Position numbers and translations under genes: made by a program. From contig NZ_FORY01000019.1 of NCBI RefSeq assembly GCF_900114135.1, positions 1 through 52,766 on the forward strand: DNA of 52,766 nt. Direction: 5' to 3'. Below are positions 1 to 8,081 of the stretch, in pieces (position 1 is the first letter of the stretch; each line of letters opens with the position of its first letter). This stretch comes from Celeribacter halophilus. GTDB lineage: Bacteria; Pseudomonadota; Alphaproteobacteria; Rhodobacterales; Rhodobacteraceae. Below the pieces are notes generated by a model that was given only the letters and a program-made list of their open reading frames with translations, searched no databases and was not told the DNA's origin.

Positions 1-1626
1 CAGGCTCTCACCGGCGCGTCACCGCTGATCCTGTTCTGTGATGACGCTCACGAGCTCTTGCCGGAGTTTCGTGAGGCCCCGGTGCGGCAACTGGAGTTTG
101 CACCGCTGACAGCCGATATTCTCATCGCGGTGCTGCAAGCCTCTCACAGCGCCACCGGTCGCATTGACGAGGCCGCCACCCGTGCAGCCCTGCCGGATGA
201 GGGCGCGCTGTCACAACTGGACATGGTGCAGCTGCTGCTGGCCCTGCGCGCATCAACCGCAAGGGACGTGGCCGCACAGATTGCGCAGATGGCCCAAACG
301 GCCAAAGACGCCTCTTCATCGGCCACAGGTGGGCAGTCTCAAAGGTCAGGCGAAAGCGCTGGCGCGATCACAGATCAAATCGCAGCCCGGATCTCAGGCA
401 ACAGCCCTGCTCATGAGACGGCCCGCCGGATGGTGGCCGACCTCTGCGCATGGCAGGCAGGCGAGCTGGACTGGGCGGACTGCTCGCGTTCGCTTCTGCT
501 CTATGGCGCACCTGGGACTGGCAAAACATGGCTTGCGCGATCGATGGGCGCGGCCGCAGATGTTCACTTCCTTCAGGCCAGCTTTGCAGAGTGGCAAGCC
601 GCTGGCCCCCTGAACACCATGCTGGGCGCCATGGTCGAGAGCTTTGATAAAGCAATCAAGTCCGCGCCTTGCGTGGTATTCATCGACGAGATTGATGCTT
701 GCGGATCGCGTCTGGACGGCAGCGCCCACAATCGCAACTACCGCACACAGGTCATCAACGGCTTTCTGGAGCAGATCGACCGGTTGATGCGCAGCGAAGG
801 CGCGTTGCTCATTGGCGCCTGCAACTTCCCGGAGACACTTGATCCCGCCATTTTGCGTGACGGGCGCTTTGATCTCAAATGCGAGATGCCCCTGCCGGAC
901 CGGGCAACCATTCACGTCCTGCTGAGCCGGGGGCTTGGCGAAAGGCTCGCGCCTGACGAACTCGACGCACTCTCCACCGAGGCCACGGGCAAGACACCTG
1001 CCGAGCTGGATGCCGCGATCCGCGCCGCCAAATCCGACGCGCGTCATCTCGGCCTGTCTCTGGATGCAGCACTTCTGCGCAAGCATCTGCGCATTGATGC
1101 GGTCGACCCGAAGATTTTGCGCCGCATTGCGCTGCACGAAGCAGGACATACGCTGATGGCCCAACATCTTGCGCCAGGCAGTGTGCGCAAGATCACCCTC
1201 ACACCAACGGGCGGCGAGACGCAGCGCGCGGCCCTTCCGGCAGCTCTGACCAAAGTCGACATTGAAGACGAACTCGCCACGCTTTTGGCGGGCCGTGCGG
1301 CCGAGCGCCTGGTTCTGGGCGATGCCTCCAACGGTGCGGGCGGTCCGCAAAACTCGGATCTGGCCCTGGCCACACGGCTTGCGCTGGATCTGGAGACCCG
1401 CCTGGGCCTCGGGGGCGAGGGTCTCACCCACACCGACGCCTCCGTGCCCCAACTGCTCACCGACCAAGCCCGCCGCTTGCGCGTCCACAAGCATCTGCAA
1501 AAAGCCGAAGCGCGCGCGATGGAATTCCTCAAAGCGAGGCAGGCTGATCTCAACGCACTGGCCGAAGAGCTTGTCGCAAAGCGCGAGGTCTCCGGTGAGG
1601 AGGCCGCAAAAATCCGGATTTTATAG
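1..1626 (+). CDS. AAA+ ATPase / M41 (FtsH-like) zinc protease, 5' end outside window
   Basis: The frame is open from base 1, so only the last 541 residues are seen. The first visible residues include a second Walker-B-like strand (LILFCDD) and a lid-like helical stretch, suggesting a preceding, perhaps degenerate, AAA domain. A clear AAA+ module follows: Walker A GAPGTGKT at bases 505-528 and Walker B VVFIDEID near 673. An M41 peptidase domain carries HEAGH at 1135-1149 and a later NSDLA acidic ligand motif. No membrane segment is visible, unlike housekeeping FtsH, so it is probably a soluble ATP-dependent metalloprotease. It lies on the far side of an integrase at a tRNA gene, so accessory cargo is likely (inference). 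Substrate unknown. Confidence 0.85.
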   Translation, partial: QALTGASPLILFCDDAHELLPEFREAPVRQLEFAPLTADILIAVLQASHSATGRIDEAATRAALPDEGALSQLDMVQLLLALRASTARDVAAQIAQMAQTAKDASSSATGGQSQRSGESAGAITDQIAARISGNSPAHETARRMVADLCAWQAGELDWADCSRSLLLYGAPGTGKTWLARSMGAAADVHFLQASFAEWQAAGPLNTMLGAMVESFDKAIKSAPCVVFIDEIDACGSRLDGSAHNRNYRTQVINGFLEQIDRLMRSEGALLIGACNFPETLDPAILRDGRFDLKCEMPLPDRATIHVLLSRGLGERLAPDELDALSTEATGKTPAELDAAIRAAKSDARHLGLSLDAALLRKHLRIDAVDPKILRRIALHEAGHTLMAQHLAPGSVRKITLTPTGGETQRAALPAALTKVDIEDELATLLAGRAAERLVLGDASNGAGGPQNSDLALATRLALDLETRLGLGGEGLTHTDASVPQLLTDQARRLRVHKHLQKAEARAMEFLKARQADLNALAEELVAKREVSGEEAAKIRIL

Positions 1627-1665
1627 ATCTGGCAGCTTCCGCAACCATCTTCTCCCGCGTCCAAA

Positions 1666-1690
1666 CGCAAAGTTTGCGAATTAGTTTTTC
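1666..1690 (+). terminator. Weak hairpin terminator after the protease gene
   Basis: The palindrome CGCAAA-G-TTTGCG is followed after a few bases by a run of five T, 40 bases past the protease stop codon. The stem is short and the loop is a single base, so this is a modest candidate. Confidence 0.35.
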
Positions 1691-1703
1691 CGCAAACTCC
1701 TGT

Positions 1704-1810
1704 TTATCCACAATTATCTCGCGTTTTGACCCCCACTTTGACCATTCTCGCCACCCTGTGAGGCGCCCGATGTTTTACACTGATGACACAACCGCCGGAA
1801 CGACCGCCGG
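1704..1810 (+). promoter_or_regulatory. Intergenic block with a DnaA-box match and 12-base-spaced direct repeats
   Basis: The 294-base gap between the protease gene and the small gene holds an exact TTATCCACA (1704-1712, the strong E. coli DnaA-box sequence), two TTTGACC copies starting 12 bases apart (1725 and 1737), and two ACCGCCGG copies starting 12 bases apart (1791 and 1803). No replication initiator gene is nearby. The block may be the control region of the small downstream gene. Function is inferred only from the repeats. Confidence 0.3.
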
Positions 1811-1920
1811 CCTCAATGACATCATTTTAAACAACCGTTCGGCACAGCGCCGGAACGGGCGGGAGAACTCGGCCGATGGCACGGGACCGGAAGAGACATG
1901 CAAACGACAAGGAGGCGCCA

Positions 1921-2151
1921 ATGGCGCCCCCTATTGCTGTCTCCGACGGTATGGGCGAGGTTCCTGAGCAAACATTTTCGGCAAGCGAATTGCGCATATA
2001 CTCTTGCCTCCAAACCATCGCCATACTTCTCGAGAAAAACCCAGCCTATTTGCCAATTTTTCTGCGTCTGGAAAAAGAATTGGAAATCGAGCAAGAAAAA
2101 CGCAAGTCAATCGAGCGTGCGCGCCGCTACCTCCCAAACCCGCCTCATTAA
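1921..2151 (+). CDS. Small hypothetical protein (76 aa)
   Basis: I do not recognise this protein. The start at 1921 is chosen because AAGGAGG lies five bases upstream (1909-1915); an in-frame ATG at 1876 has no such site. The N-terminal half is neutral, and the C-terminal half is a charged helix rich in Glu, Lys and Arg that could be a short coiled coil or nucleic-acid contact (LEKELEIEQEKRKSIERAR). It stands between the accessory AAA/M41 protease gene and the convergent integrase gene, so it is probably part of the same mobile segment. It could be an adaptor or regulator, but nothing in the sequence shows this. Confidence 0.55.
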   Translation: MAPPIAVSDGMGEVPEQTFSASELRIYSCLQTIAILLEKNPAYLPIFLRLEKELEIEQEKRKSIERARRYLPNPPH

Positions 2152-2295
2152 GACCTGTCGCGATAAACGCGAGAAACACACTGACAACGGACGGCCCGAA
2201 ACATCAGCAAGTGTCGCCAAGTTTCACGAAAGCCATCGGCTCAGATCACCATAGGTGCTTTAGCATCACGAGATGTGCCTGCCTGGGATAGCCGC

Positions 2296-3630
2296 TTATT
2301 TGAGGTGCTCCGGGACCGGTAGCATGATTTCCCGAGCAACATGAAGGCGATCAGACAACGTCATCCCATCCCCGTAGACCTCGCGCCCACGGCGCGCCTT
2401 GAGCGAATGCCCCATCAGTTCGCCGCGATCATCCATTTCATAACCCGCGCGCTTCATACGCCCTTCCCAACTATGACGCGTCCCACCGATGGTGACCCCT
2501 TCGGGCAACAACCCATTGTTTCGCAGATATTTGTTGACCGACGCGCTATAGCTGCTCTTGTTTCGATACCTTGGGAAACCTTCCGGATGTCTTTTGGCTG
2601 CAGCCAAAGCAACTCCGACCAGCGGAATCTCCCTATGCGATGGCAGGTTCTTGACCTCGCGGCGCTCTTCCGGGTTCTCAGATTCCTCATGTGCAATGCG
2701 CAAGTGGGGAATAGGGTCTTCAAGGCGGATGGCAGACGCCGGCAGATTGTAAATCTCGTTTTGGCGACACCCTGTCTCGATAGAGATCAATAGAATATCG
2801 CGCGCTTCATCGTTCAATCCGCTGAGCGCGTCTGGTGCAAACCACTTTTCAACAATCCAATCCACAGGCACCTCGCGTTTTTGCGATGGTTTTGCATGGC
2901 GATCATGAATGGAAATTCTCGCATAGGGGCGCGGCGGGTCATCATCCTCAAGGTCTTCGTAAAAACGTGCAAGCATACCCGCCATATAGGCGAAATCTTT
3001 ATTTGCAGTCTCAGCCGATTGACCTTCTTTGGCCCGTCGCGCCTGCCACCACGATTTGTGCTTTCGAGCCTCGGCGCTCCCGACATCAATCACAGCCATG
3101 TCCTGGCCAAGAGCAGAGATCAGATTGTTGACCGCCCGCAAACGCGGTGATCGCCATAAACGCATTTGCTCGCGGTTTTTGAAACGGTTGTCATAAGCTG
3201 AAAGCTGTTCAACATGATCAACGAGATCCGACAAACGAAGCTTTGGGTCCTCAACCGCCCCAAGCAGCGCCGCAGCCACCACCTCATCAGGGGCGCCATC
3301 AGCACCACGCGTTGCCTCGACACGCCGCAAGACATCCTCCAGAGGAGCCCGCTCCACCTGATCAATGGACAGAAATTGAAATCCCCGAACGGTAGCCATC
3401 TGTTGCGCAGCCCGAAACTTTTCAGCGGCATCTCCGTCCCTGCCCGCCAACAGAGCTTCCCATCCTTCAATGTAGGACAACCATACACCTGCTGATTTTT
3501 GCAGCGCAACACTATAGGAGTCGGTCTTAAGGCTTGCCCAGACCACGGACCGTGGCTCGACGGAGGCATAGCGTTTGGGAACCCGTCGCTTGAGATACCA
3601 CGTCGTGCCACGCAGGACAGGTTTTGACAT
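2296..3630 (-). CDS. Tyrosine recombinase / phage-type integrase
   Basis: Site-specific recombinase of 444 aa that would integrate or excise a genetic element. Catalytic residues seen: Arg289 in ETGCRQNE, Arg385-His386 in GGTRHSW, His408 in LMGHS and the nucleophile candidate Tyr419 in REVYGDG. The first His of the usual HxxR box is Gly382, a variant to note. The N-terminus (VLRGTTWYLKRRVPKRY) resembles the short arm-binding region of alphaproteobacterial tRNA-associated integrases. ATG at 3630 is preferred over GTG at 3645 because GAGGG lies 8 bases before it. The gene starts about 150 bases from the 3' end of tRNA-Ser, the classic arrangement for integration into a tRNA gene. The element would extend left, past the window edge. 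Confidence 0.9.
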   Translation of the reverse strand: MSKPVLRGTTWYLKRRVPKRYASVEPRSVVWASLKTDSYSVALQKSAGVWLSYIEGWEALLAGRDGDAAEKFRAAQQMATVRGFQFLSIDQVERAPLEDVLRRVEATRGADGAPDEVVAAALLGAVEDPKLRLSDLVDHVEQLSAYDNRFKNREQMRLWRSPRLRAVNNLISALGQDMAVIDVGSAEARKHKSWWQARRAKEGQSAETANKDFAYMAGMLARFYEDLEDDDPPRPYARISIHDRHAKPSQKREVPVDWIVEKWFAPDALSGLNDEARDILLISIETGCRQNEIYNLPASAIRLEDPIPHLRIAHEESENPEERREVKNLPSHREIPLVGVALAAAKRHPEGFPRYRNKSSYSASVNKYLRNNGLLPEGVTIGGTRHSWEGRMKRAGYEMDDRGELMGHSLKARRGREVYGDGMTLSDRLHVAREIMLPVPEHLK

Positions 3631-3647
3631 GCCGATATCCCTCACAA

Positions 3648-3665
3648 TTGCATCGCGTGATGCAA
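3648..3665. promoter_or_regulatory. Operator-like palindrome upstream of the integrase
   Basis: A perfect inverted repeat TTGCATC-GCGT-GATGCAA sits 17 bases before the integrase start codon. A further exact half-site GATGCAA occurs at 3697-3703. The position fits a repressor or excisionase/integrase arm site controlling the recombinase (inference). Confidence 0.45.
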
Positions 3666-3760
3666 AATGTGGTGCAAGATGGGTAGCAAATCAAGGGATG
3701 CAATTCGGCTTCAAATGAGTATTTCACCCTAAATGTCTGAAATTAATAACAAATAAAATT

Positions 3761-3777
3761 TTACACGCGATGTGTAA
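3761..3777 (-). terminator. Palindrome directly after tRNA-Ser CCA, probable terminator
   Basis: TTACAC-GCGAT-GTGTAA begins at the base after the encoded CCA of tRNA-Ser. Read on the minus strand, it is followed by AATTTTATTTG. This may be the tRNA terminator, or the crossover boundary left by the adjacent integrase. Confidence 0.45.
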
Positions 3778-3867
3778 TGGCGGAGGAGGTGGGATTCGAA
3801 CCCACGGTACGCTTTCACGCACGCCGGTTTTCAAGACCGGTGCATTCGACCACTCTGCCACTCCTCC
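3778..3867 (-). tRNA. tRNA-Ser (anticodon TGA)
   Basis: The minus strand folds as a class II tRNA. The acceptor stem is GGAGGAG/CTCCTCC with discriminator G and encoded CCA. The anticodon loop is CTTGAAA (anticodon TGA), followed by a long variable arm and a T arm with GGTTCGAATCC. It reads UCA-type serine codons. Its 3' end faces the integrase gene, so it is the likely attachment site of the element to its left. Confidence 0.96.
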
Positions 3868-4176
3868 TGAGCGCGTCTAAGCGGTTCGGTCACGATTAGC
3901 CTCCCCGTCTTGATTCTGAAACCCGTATTTTGCATCATTTTTGCGATCCCTTGCCATTTTTCGCCACCTGAAGAACGCGGGGCTTTCCAGCTTGCGGTCG
4001 AGCCGTTAGACTGCCGCCAAGCTGCATTGGGCGACGGGTTGTGAAAGCATCCGGCTGTTGACTGTTTGTAAATAAAAAGCTGGCATCATGGCCCCTGTGC
4101 AATGTGGATGGAAAAAGAGCGAGCAAGATAAAACCCGCGCCTGAACCGGGGCCGAGGCAATATAGGGGCAAAAACC
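3868..4176. promoter_or_regulatory. 309-base gap with a possible promoter for the SPOR lipoprotein
   Basis: No coding potential is seen. TTGACT at 4058-4063 is a good -35 match. A weak -10 (TGGCAT) follows after 17 bases at 4081-4086, about 90 bases before the lipoprotein gene. The rest of the gap shows no recognisable element. Confidence 0.35.
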
Positions 4177-5031
4177 ATGCGACAGACAGGGAAAGGGACG
4201 CGGATTGCGCTCCTCCTGACCGCCACCCTCACGCTGAGCGCGTGTGAGGACGGGCAATCCTTTTTTGACAGTTTCAAATCCACCGAAAGCGGCAGCGGCG
4301 TGACGGCCTCCACCTCGACCAAGCTGGTGGAGCGTGATGTCGAGGCGCCGGATGTATTTCAGGTGACCGACAGTGGGTTATGGGACGGACGTCCTTCGTT
4401 GGGCGGGGTTTGGGTTGCGCATTCCGATGTGACCGATCCCGAACGCGTCATCATCCGCAACACCAAAAACGGCAAATTTGTCATCGGGGCTTTGTTCAAA
4501 CGCGAAGTCACCGCGCCGGGGCCGGGTATTCAGGTGTCCTCCGACGCCGCAGAGGCGCTTGGCATGCTGGCCGGCTCTCCGACCGAACTCAACATCACGG
4601 CACTGCGCCGCGAAGAAGTGCCGCAAGAGCCGGAGACGGTGGAAACCCTCGCGGAAGCGGATGCGATCGAGGCCACTCCACTTGACGATCCTATCGCCGA
4701 TGCGGCAGCCACGCTGGATGCGCTCGACGCTCCGAAGGCCCCCGCAGCCGCGCCCACGGCAACAGCGCCGAAACCCGCCGCGAAACCGGCTTCCAGCCTG
4801 TCGAAACCTTTCCTGCAAATCGGGATTTTCTCGGTGGAAGCCAATGCCAAACGCACGATCGACATGCTCGGCTCGCAAGGCATCGTGGCCATGATCAAAC
4901 CGGGCAACTCGAACAGCAAGGCCTTCTGGCGCGTGGTCGTCGGTCCGGCGGCCTCCTCTGCGGAACGCAGCTCACTTCTCGAAAAAGTGAAAAAGGCGGG
5001 CTTCACGGACGCCTATGCTGTGACGCATTAA
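4177..5031 (+). CDS. SPOR-domain lipoprotein, RlpA-like
   Basis: Envelope lipoprotein of 284 aa. The N-terminal signal ends in the lipobox LSAC (Cys23), so it should be lipidated. Residues about 70-150 resemble the double-psi beta-barrel of RlpA: ERVIIRNTKNGKFVIG, then a stretch ending DAAEALGM as in RlpA. The RlpA-type RGP active-site signature is not apparent, so catalytic activity is doubtful. An Ala/Pro-rich linker (about 155-208) leads to a C-terminal SPOR domain (about 211-284), which in this family binds denuded septal peptidoglycan. It stands 67 bases before a D-Ala-D-Ala carboxypeptidase gene, consistent with a role in cell-wall remodelling at division (inference). AGGGG lies before the start. 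Confidence 0.85.
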   Translation: MRQTGKGTRIALLLTATLTLSACEDGQSFFDSFKSTESGSGVTASTSTKLVERDVEAPDVFQVTDSGLWDGRPSLGGVWVAHSDVTDPERVIIRNTKNGKFVIGALFKREVTAPGPGIQVSSDAAEALGMLAGSPTELNITALRREEVPQEPETVETLAEADAIEATPLDDPIADAAATLDALDAPKAPAAAPTATAPKPAAKPASSLSKPFLQIGIFSVEANAKRTIDMLGSQGIVAMIKPGNSNSKAFWRVVVGPAASSAERSSLLEKVKKAGFTDAYAVTH

Positions 5032-5098
5032 GACAGGGGTGAGGGACCACCCTCACCCACTCCCCTCAAGATTCGACCGAAAGGATGCCCCTGTTTCC

Positions 5099-6268
5099 AT
5101 GTTGCGCCTCATCGCCCAAAGTCTCATCGCCGGATGTCTTGTCCTGTCACTTGCCCTGCCGGCCAGTGCATTTGAAACCCGCGCCCGCGCGGCATGGGTC
5201 TATGACCTGACCACCGACACCGTGCTGATGGAAAAGGAAGCCCAGACGCCCCTGCCACCGGCCTCCATGTCCAAACTGATGACGCTGAACATGCTATTCG
5301 AGGCGCTGCGCGACGGGCGCGTCACGCTGGACACACAGTTCTCTGTTTCCACCCGCGCCAAGAACATGGGCGGCTCGACGATGTTCCTCAACGAGACCGA
5401 CCGTCCCACGGTCGAAGAACTCATTCAGGGCATCATCGTGCTCTCCGGCAATGACGCCTGCGTCGTTGTCGCCGAGGGGCTTGCCGGCACCGAGGACAAT
5501 TTCGCGCGCCTCATGAATGACCGTGCAAAGGTGCTGGGGCTGGAAAACTCCACCTTCGCCAATGCTTCGGGCTGGCCCAACCCCGGCCAGCGCATGTCCG
5601 TGGAAGATCTGGGCAAACTGGCGATCCGCTTTATAAAAGAGTTTCCGGAATATTACGGCTATTTCGGCCAGCATGAATTCCCCTATGACAACCGCGCGCC
5701 ACAGAACCGCTTCAACCGCAACCCGCTTTTGAAACTCGGCATCGGAGCGGACGGGCTGAAAACCGGCCACACACAGGAGGCCGGCTATGGCCTCGTCGGA
5801 TCGGCGACCCAAGGCACGCGGCGCATCGTCTTTGTGATCTCCGGTCTGCAAAGCGAAGCCGAGCGCGCGCAAGAAAGCGAACGCATCGTCAACTGGGCCT
5901 TCCGCCAATTCGCGGAAAAATCCGTGGCCGAAAAAGGCCATGAGTTCGCCCGTGCCGAAGTGTGGATGGGCGATCAGACCGAAGTCGGACTTGTCGCCGC
6001 CGAAGACATCTCCGTTCTGCTGCCGGGAAGCCAACTGGAGAAGCTGACGGGAGAGGTGGTTTACACCGGCCCTTTTGAAGCACCGATCATGCAAGGTGAC
6101 ACGCTCGCCGAGCTTGTGATCCCGCGCGAAGACCTGCCCGAAGCACGTATTCCGCTGGTCGCGGACCGTTCTATCGACCGCGGAGGTCTCGCTCCACGGT
6201 TGCGCACGGCCTTCATGGTGCTTAAGGACAAACTGGAAGGACAAACGGGTCTGGCCGTGTCCGAATAG
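5099..6268 (+). CDS. D-alanyl-D-alanine carboxypeptidase (PBP5/6-type, S11)
   Basis: Periplasmic enzyme (389 aa) that trims the terminal D-Ala from peptidoglycan pentapeptides. The start at ATG 5099 gives a good signal peptide (MLRLIAQSLIAGCLVLSLAL, cleavage after PASA); an in-frame GTG at 5039 lacks this. All three penicillin-binding motifs are present: SMSK at 56-59, SGN at 116-118 and KTG at 221-223. The C-terminal domain (about 270-375) is the beta-rich region typical of PBP5, ending in an amphipathic tail that could hold the protein to the membrane. It lies between an RlpA-like lipoprotein gene and tmk on the same strand. Confidence 0.95.
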   Translation: MLRLIAQSLIAGCLVLSLALPASAFETRARAAWVYDLTTDTVLMEKEAQTPLPPASMSKLMTLNMLFEALRDGRVTLDTQFSVSTRAKNMGGSTMFLNETDRPTVEELIQGIIVLSGNDACVVVAEGLAGTEDNFARLMNDRAKVLGLENSTFANASGWPNPGQRMSVEDLGKLAIRFIKEFPEYYGYFGQHEFPYDNRAPQNRFNRNPLLKLGIGADGLKTGHTQEAGYGLVGSATQGTRRIVFVISGLQSEAERAQESERIVNWAFRQFAEKSVAEKGHEFARAEVWMGDQTEVGLVAAEDISVLLPGSQLEKLTGEVVYTGPFEAPIMQGDTLAELVIPREDLPEARIPLVADRSIDRGGLAPRLRTAFMVLKDKLEGQTGLAVSE

Positions 6269-6291
6269 GCAACTACGAACACGGGAGCGCC

Positions 6292-6903
6292 ATGTTCATC
6301 AGTTTCGAGGGCATTGACGGGTCCGGCAAATCCACTCAGGCACGGCTTCTGGTCGCAGCGCTGCGCGAGGCGGGTCATGACGTTGTGCATACCCGCGAAC
6401 CCGGCGGCTCAGCCGGTGCGGAGGAAATCCGCTCCCTCGTGCTGGAGGGCGATCCCGACCGCTGGTCGGCAGAAACCGAAATCCTGCTCTTCACCGCTGC
6501 GCGCCGCGATCACCTTGAAAAGACCATCCGGCCGGCATTGGCCGACGGGAAAATCGTGATCTGTGACCGGTTTGCGGATTCCACCCGCGTGTTTCAAGGC
6601 GTCACCCGTGGCGACTTGCAAGACAAGGTGAACCGCCTCCACGAAGAGATGATCGGCATTGAGCCCGATCTGACGCTTCTGTTCGACATGGACCCCGAGA
6701 TTGGCCTGAAACGCGCCAAAGGGCGGCAAACCTCCGAAGAGCGGTTCGAGGATTTCGGACAGGGGTTTCAGGAGAAATGCCGCGCGGCCTTTCTGAAACT
6801 GGCGCAAAGCCATGACCGGTTCACCATCATCGACGCCGGGCGCGACATCGAGATCGTCGCCAAAGATGTGCTGGCTCTGGTCACAGCGCGGCTCGCATCA
6901 TGA
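6292..6903 (+). CDS. tmk: Thymidylate kinase
   Basis: Phosphorylates dTMP to dTDP in the cytoplasm, an essential step in dTTP supply. The 203 aa are the usual length. The P-loop is GIDGSGKST near the N-terminus, followed by the REPGGS substrate motif, a CDRF motif and a lid region with GLKRAKGR. GGGAGCG precedes the ATG. The stop overlaps the holB start by four bases (ATGA at 6900-6903), implying translational coupling; tmk-holB is a common bacterial pair. Confidence 0.97.
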   Translation: MFISFEGIDGSGKSTQARLLVAALREAGHDVVHTREPGGSAGAEEIRSLVLEGDPDRWSAETEILLFTAARRDHLEKTIRPALADGKIVICDRFADSTRVFQGVTRGDLQDKVNRLHEEMIGIEPDLTLLFDMDPEIGLKRAKGRQTSEERFEDFGQGFQEKCRAAFLKLAQSHDRFTIIDAGRDIEIVAKDVLALVTARLAS

Positions 6904-8042
6904 GCAGTCTCGGCGAAATGGATATGGCACCGGAGGCCGATTGCGCACCGGGGGCGCCGCACCCGCGCCAGACGGCAACGCTGTTCGGCCAATCCCATGC
7001 CGAGCAGGATTTTCTCAAAGCGTTCAACTCGCACCGGATGCATCACGCGTGGCTCATCACGGGGCCGCGTGGCGTCGGCAAAGCCACGCTTGCATGGCGC
7101 ATCGCACGGTTCTTGCTGGCCCAGCCGGTCGAGGACGACGGCGGGATGTTCGCAGATACGCCCCCTGCCCCCGACACGCTGGAACTGGGCCACGACCATC
7201 CGGTCTATCGCCGCTCCGCACAACTGGCCGAGCCGCGCCTCTGCCTCATCCGCCGCGAATGGGACGCCAAGAAGTCCCGCCACGGCACGGTGATTTCCGT
7301 TGAAGAAGTGCGCAAGCTCAACAGTTTCTTCCATATGTCCGCCACAGATGGCGGGCGGCGCGTGGTGATCGTGGACAGCGCCGACGAGATGAATGTGTCT
7401 GCGGCCAACGCGCTTTTGAAAACGCTCGAAGAACCACCGAAGAACGCCATTTTGCTGCTCATATCGCACCAGCCCTCGCGACTTTTGCCGACGATCCGCA
7501 GCCGGTGCCGCGAGCTGCGCCTCGGCGCGCTTGCCCCCGATGATCTGGCTCGCGCCCTTGACGCGGCGGGGTTTGATGCCGCAGATCAGTCGGACGCATT
7601 GGCGGAGCTTTCCGCCGGATCAGTAGGGGAGGCGCTCAGGTTGACAAATTTGGACGGGCTGAATGCCTATCGTGATCTGGTGGGGCTGTTCTCCACCCTG
7701 CCGCAACTGGATCGTGGACGCGCATTGAAACTGGCCGAGGCCTGTGTCGGCGCGGCCAATGCCGATCGCTTTGATCTGACCGTGGGCCTGATCGACCGCT
7801 TTCTGATCCGGCTGGCCCGCGCCGGAGCCGGTCGTCCGCCGATTGTCGAAGCCGCCCCCGGTGAGGCCGCGCTTTTGACCCGTCTGGCCCCCGACAGTTT
7901 TGCAGCGCGGGACTGGGCCATTTTGCAACAAGAGATTTCCGCACGCGCCCAGCATGCGCGGGCCGTCAACCTTGACCCTGCCGCGCTGATCCTTGATATG
8001 GTATTCAAGATCAACGACACTGCCACCCGCATCACGCGCTAA
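6900..8042 (+). CDS. holB: DNA polymerase III delta' subunit
   Basis: Clamp-loader subunit (380 aa) that helps load the beta sliding clamp during replication. A RuvB/DnaX-like AAA domain begins with GPRGVGKATLAW. VVIVDSADEMNVSAANALLKTLEEPP forms the Walker B-like region and the SRC-type helix surroundings (IRSRCRELRL), typical of delta'. An insertion rich in charged residues (HPVYRRSAQLAEP and following) is common in alphaproteobacterial versions. Translationally coupled to tmk by a 4-base overlap and followed 39 bases later by a tatD-like gene, the usual tmk-holB-tatD order. Confidence 0.95.
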   Translation: MSSLGEMDMAPEADCAPGAPHPRQTATLFGQSHAEQDFLKAFNSHRMHHAWLITGPRGVGKATLAWRIARFLLAQPVEDDGGMFADTPPAPDTLELGHDHPVYRRSAQLAEPRLCLIRREWDAKKSRHGTVISVEEVRKLNSFFHMSATDGGRRVVIVDSADEMNVSAANALLKTLEEPPKNAILLLISHQPSRLLPTIRSRCRELRLGALAPDDLARALDAAGFDAADQSDALAELSAGSVGEALRLTNLDGLNAYRDLVGLFSTLPQLDRGRALKLAEACVGAANADRFDLTVGLIDRFLIRLARAGAGRPPIVEAAPGEAALLTRLAPDSFAARDWAILQQEISARAQHARAVNLDPAALILDMVFKINDTATRITR

Positions 8043-8081
8043 GGTGCGGGAGCGCCCAAACCAGAGCAGATCAGTATTGCC

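Noticed and set aside
1627-2295. Second copy of the tRNA-Ser 3' end that would mark the other island boundary
   Set aside because: No repeat of the tRNA T-arm or acceptor sequence was seen here, so the far boundary must lie outside the window or is lost.
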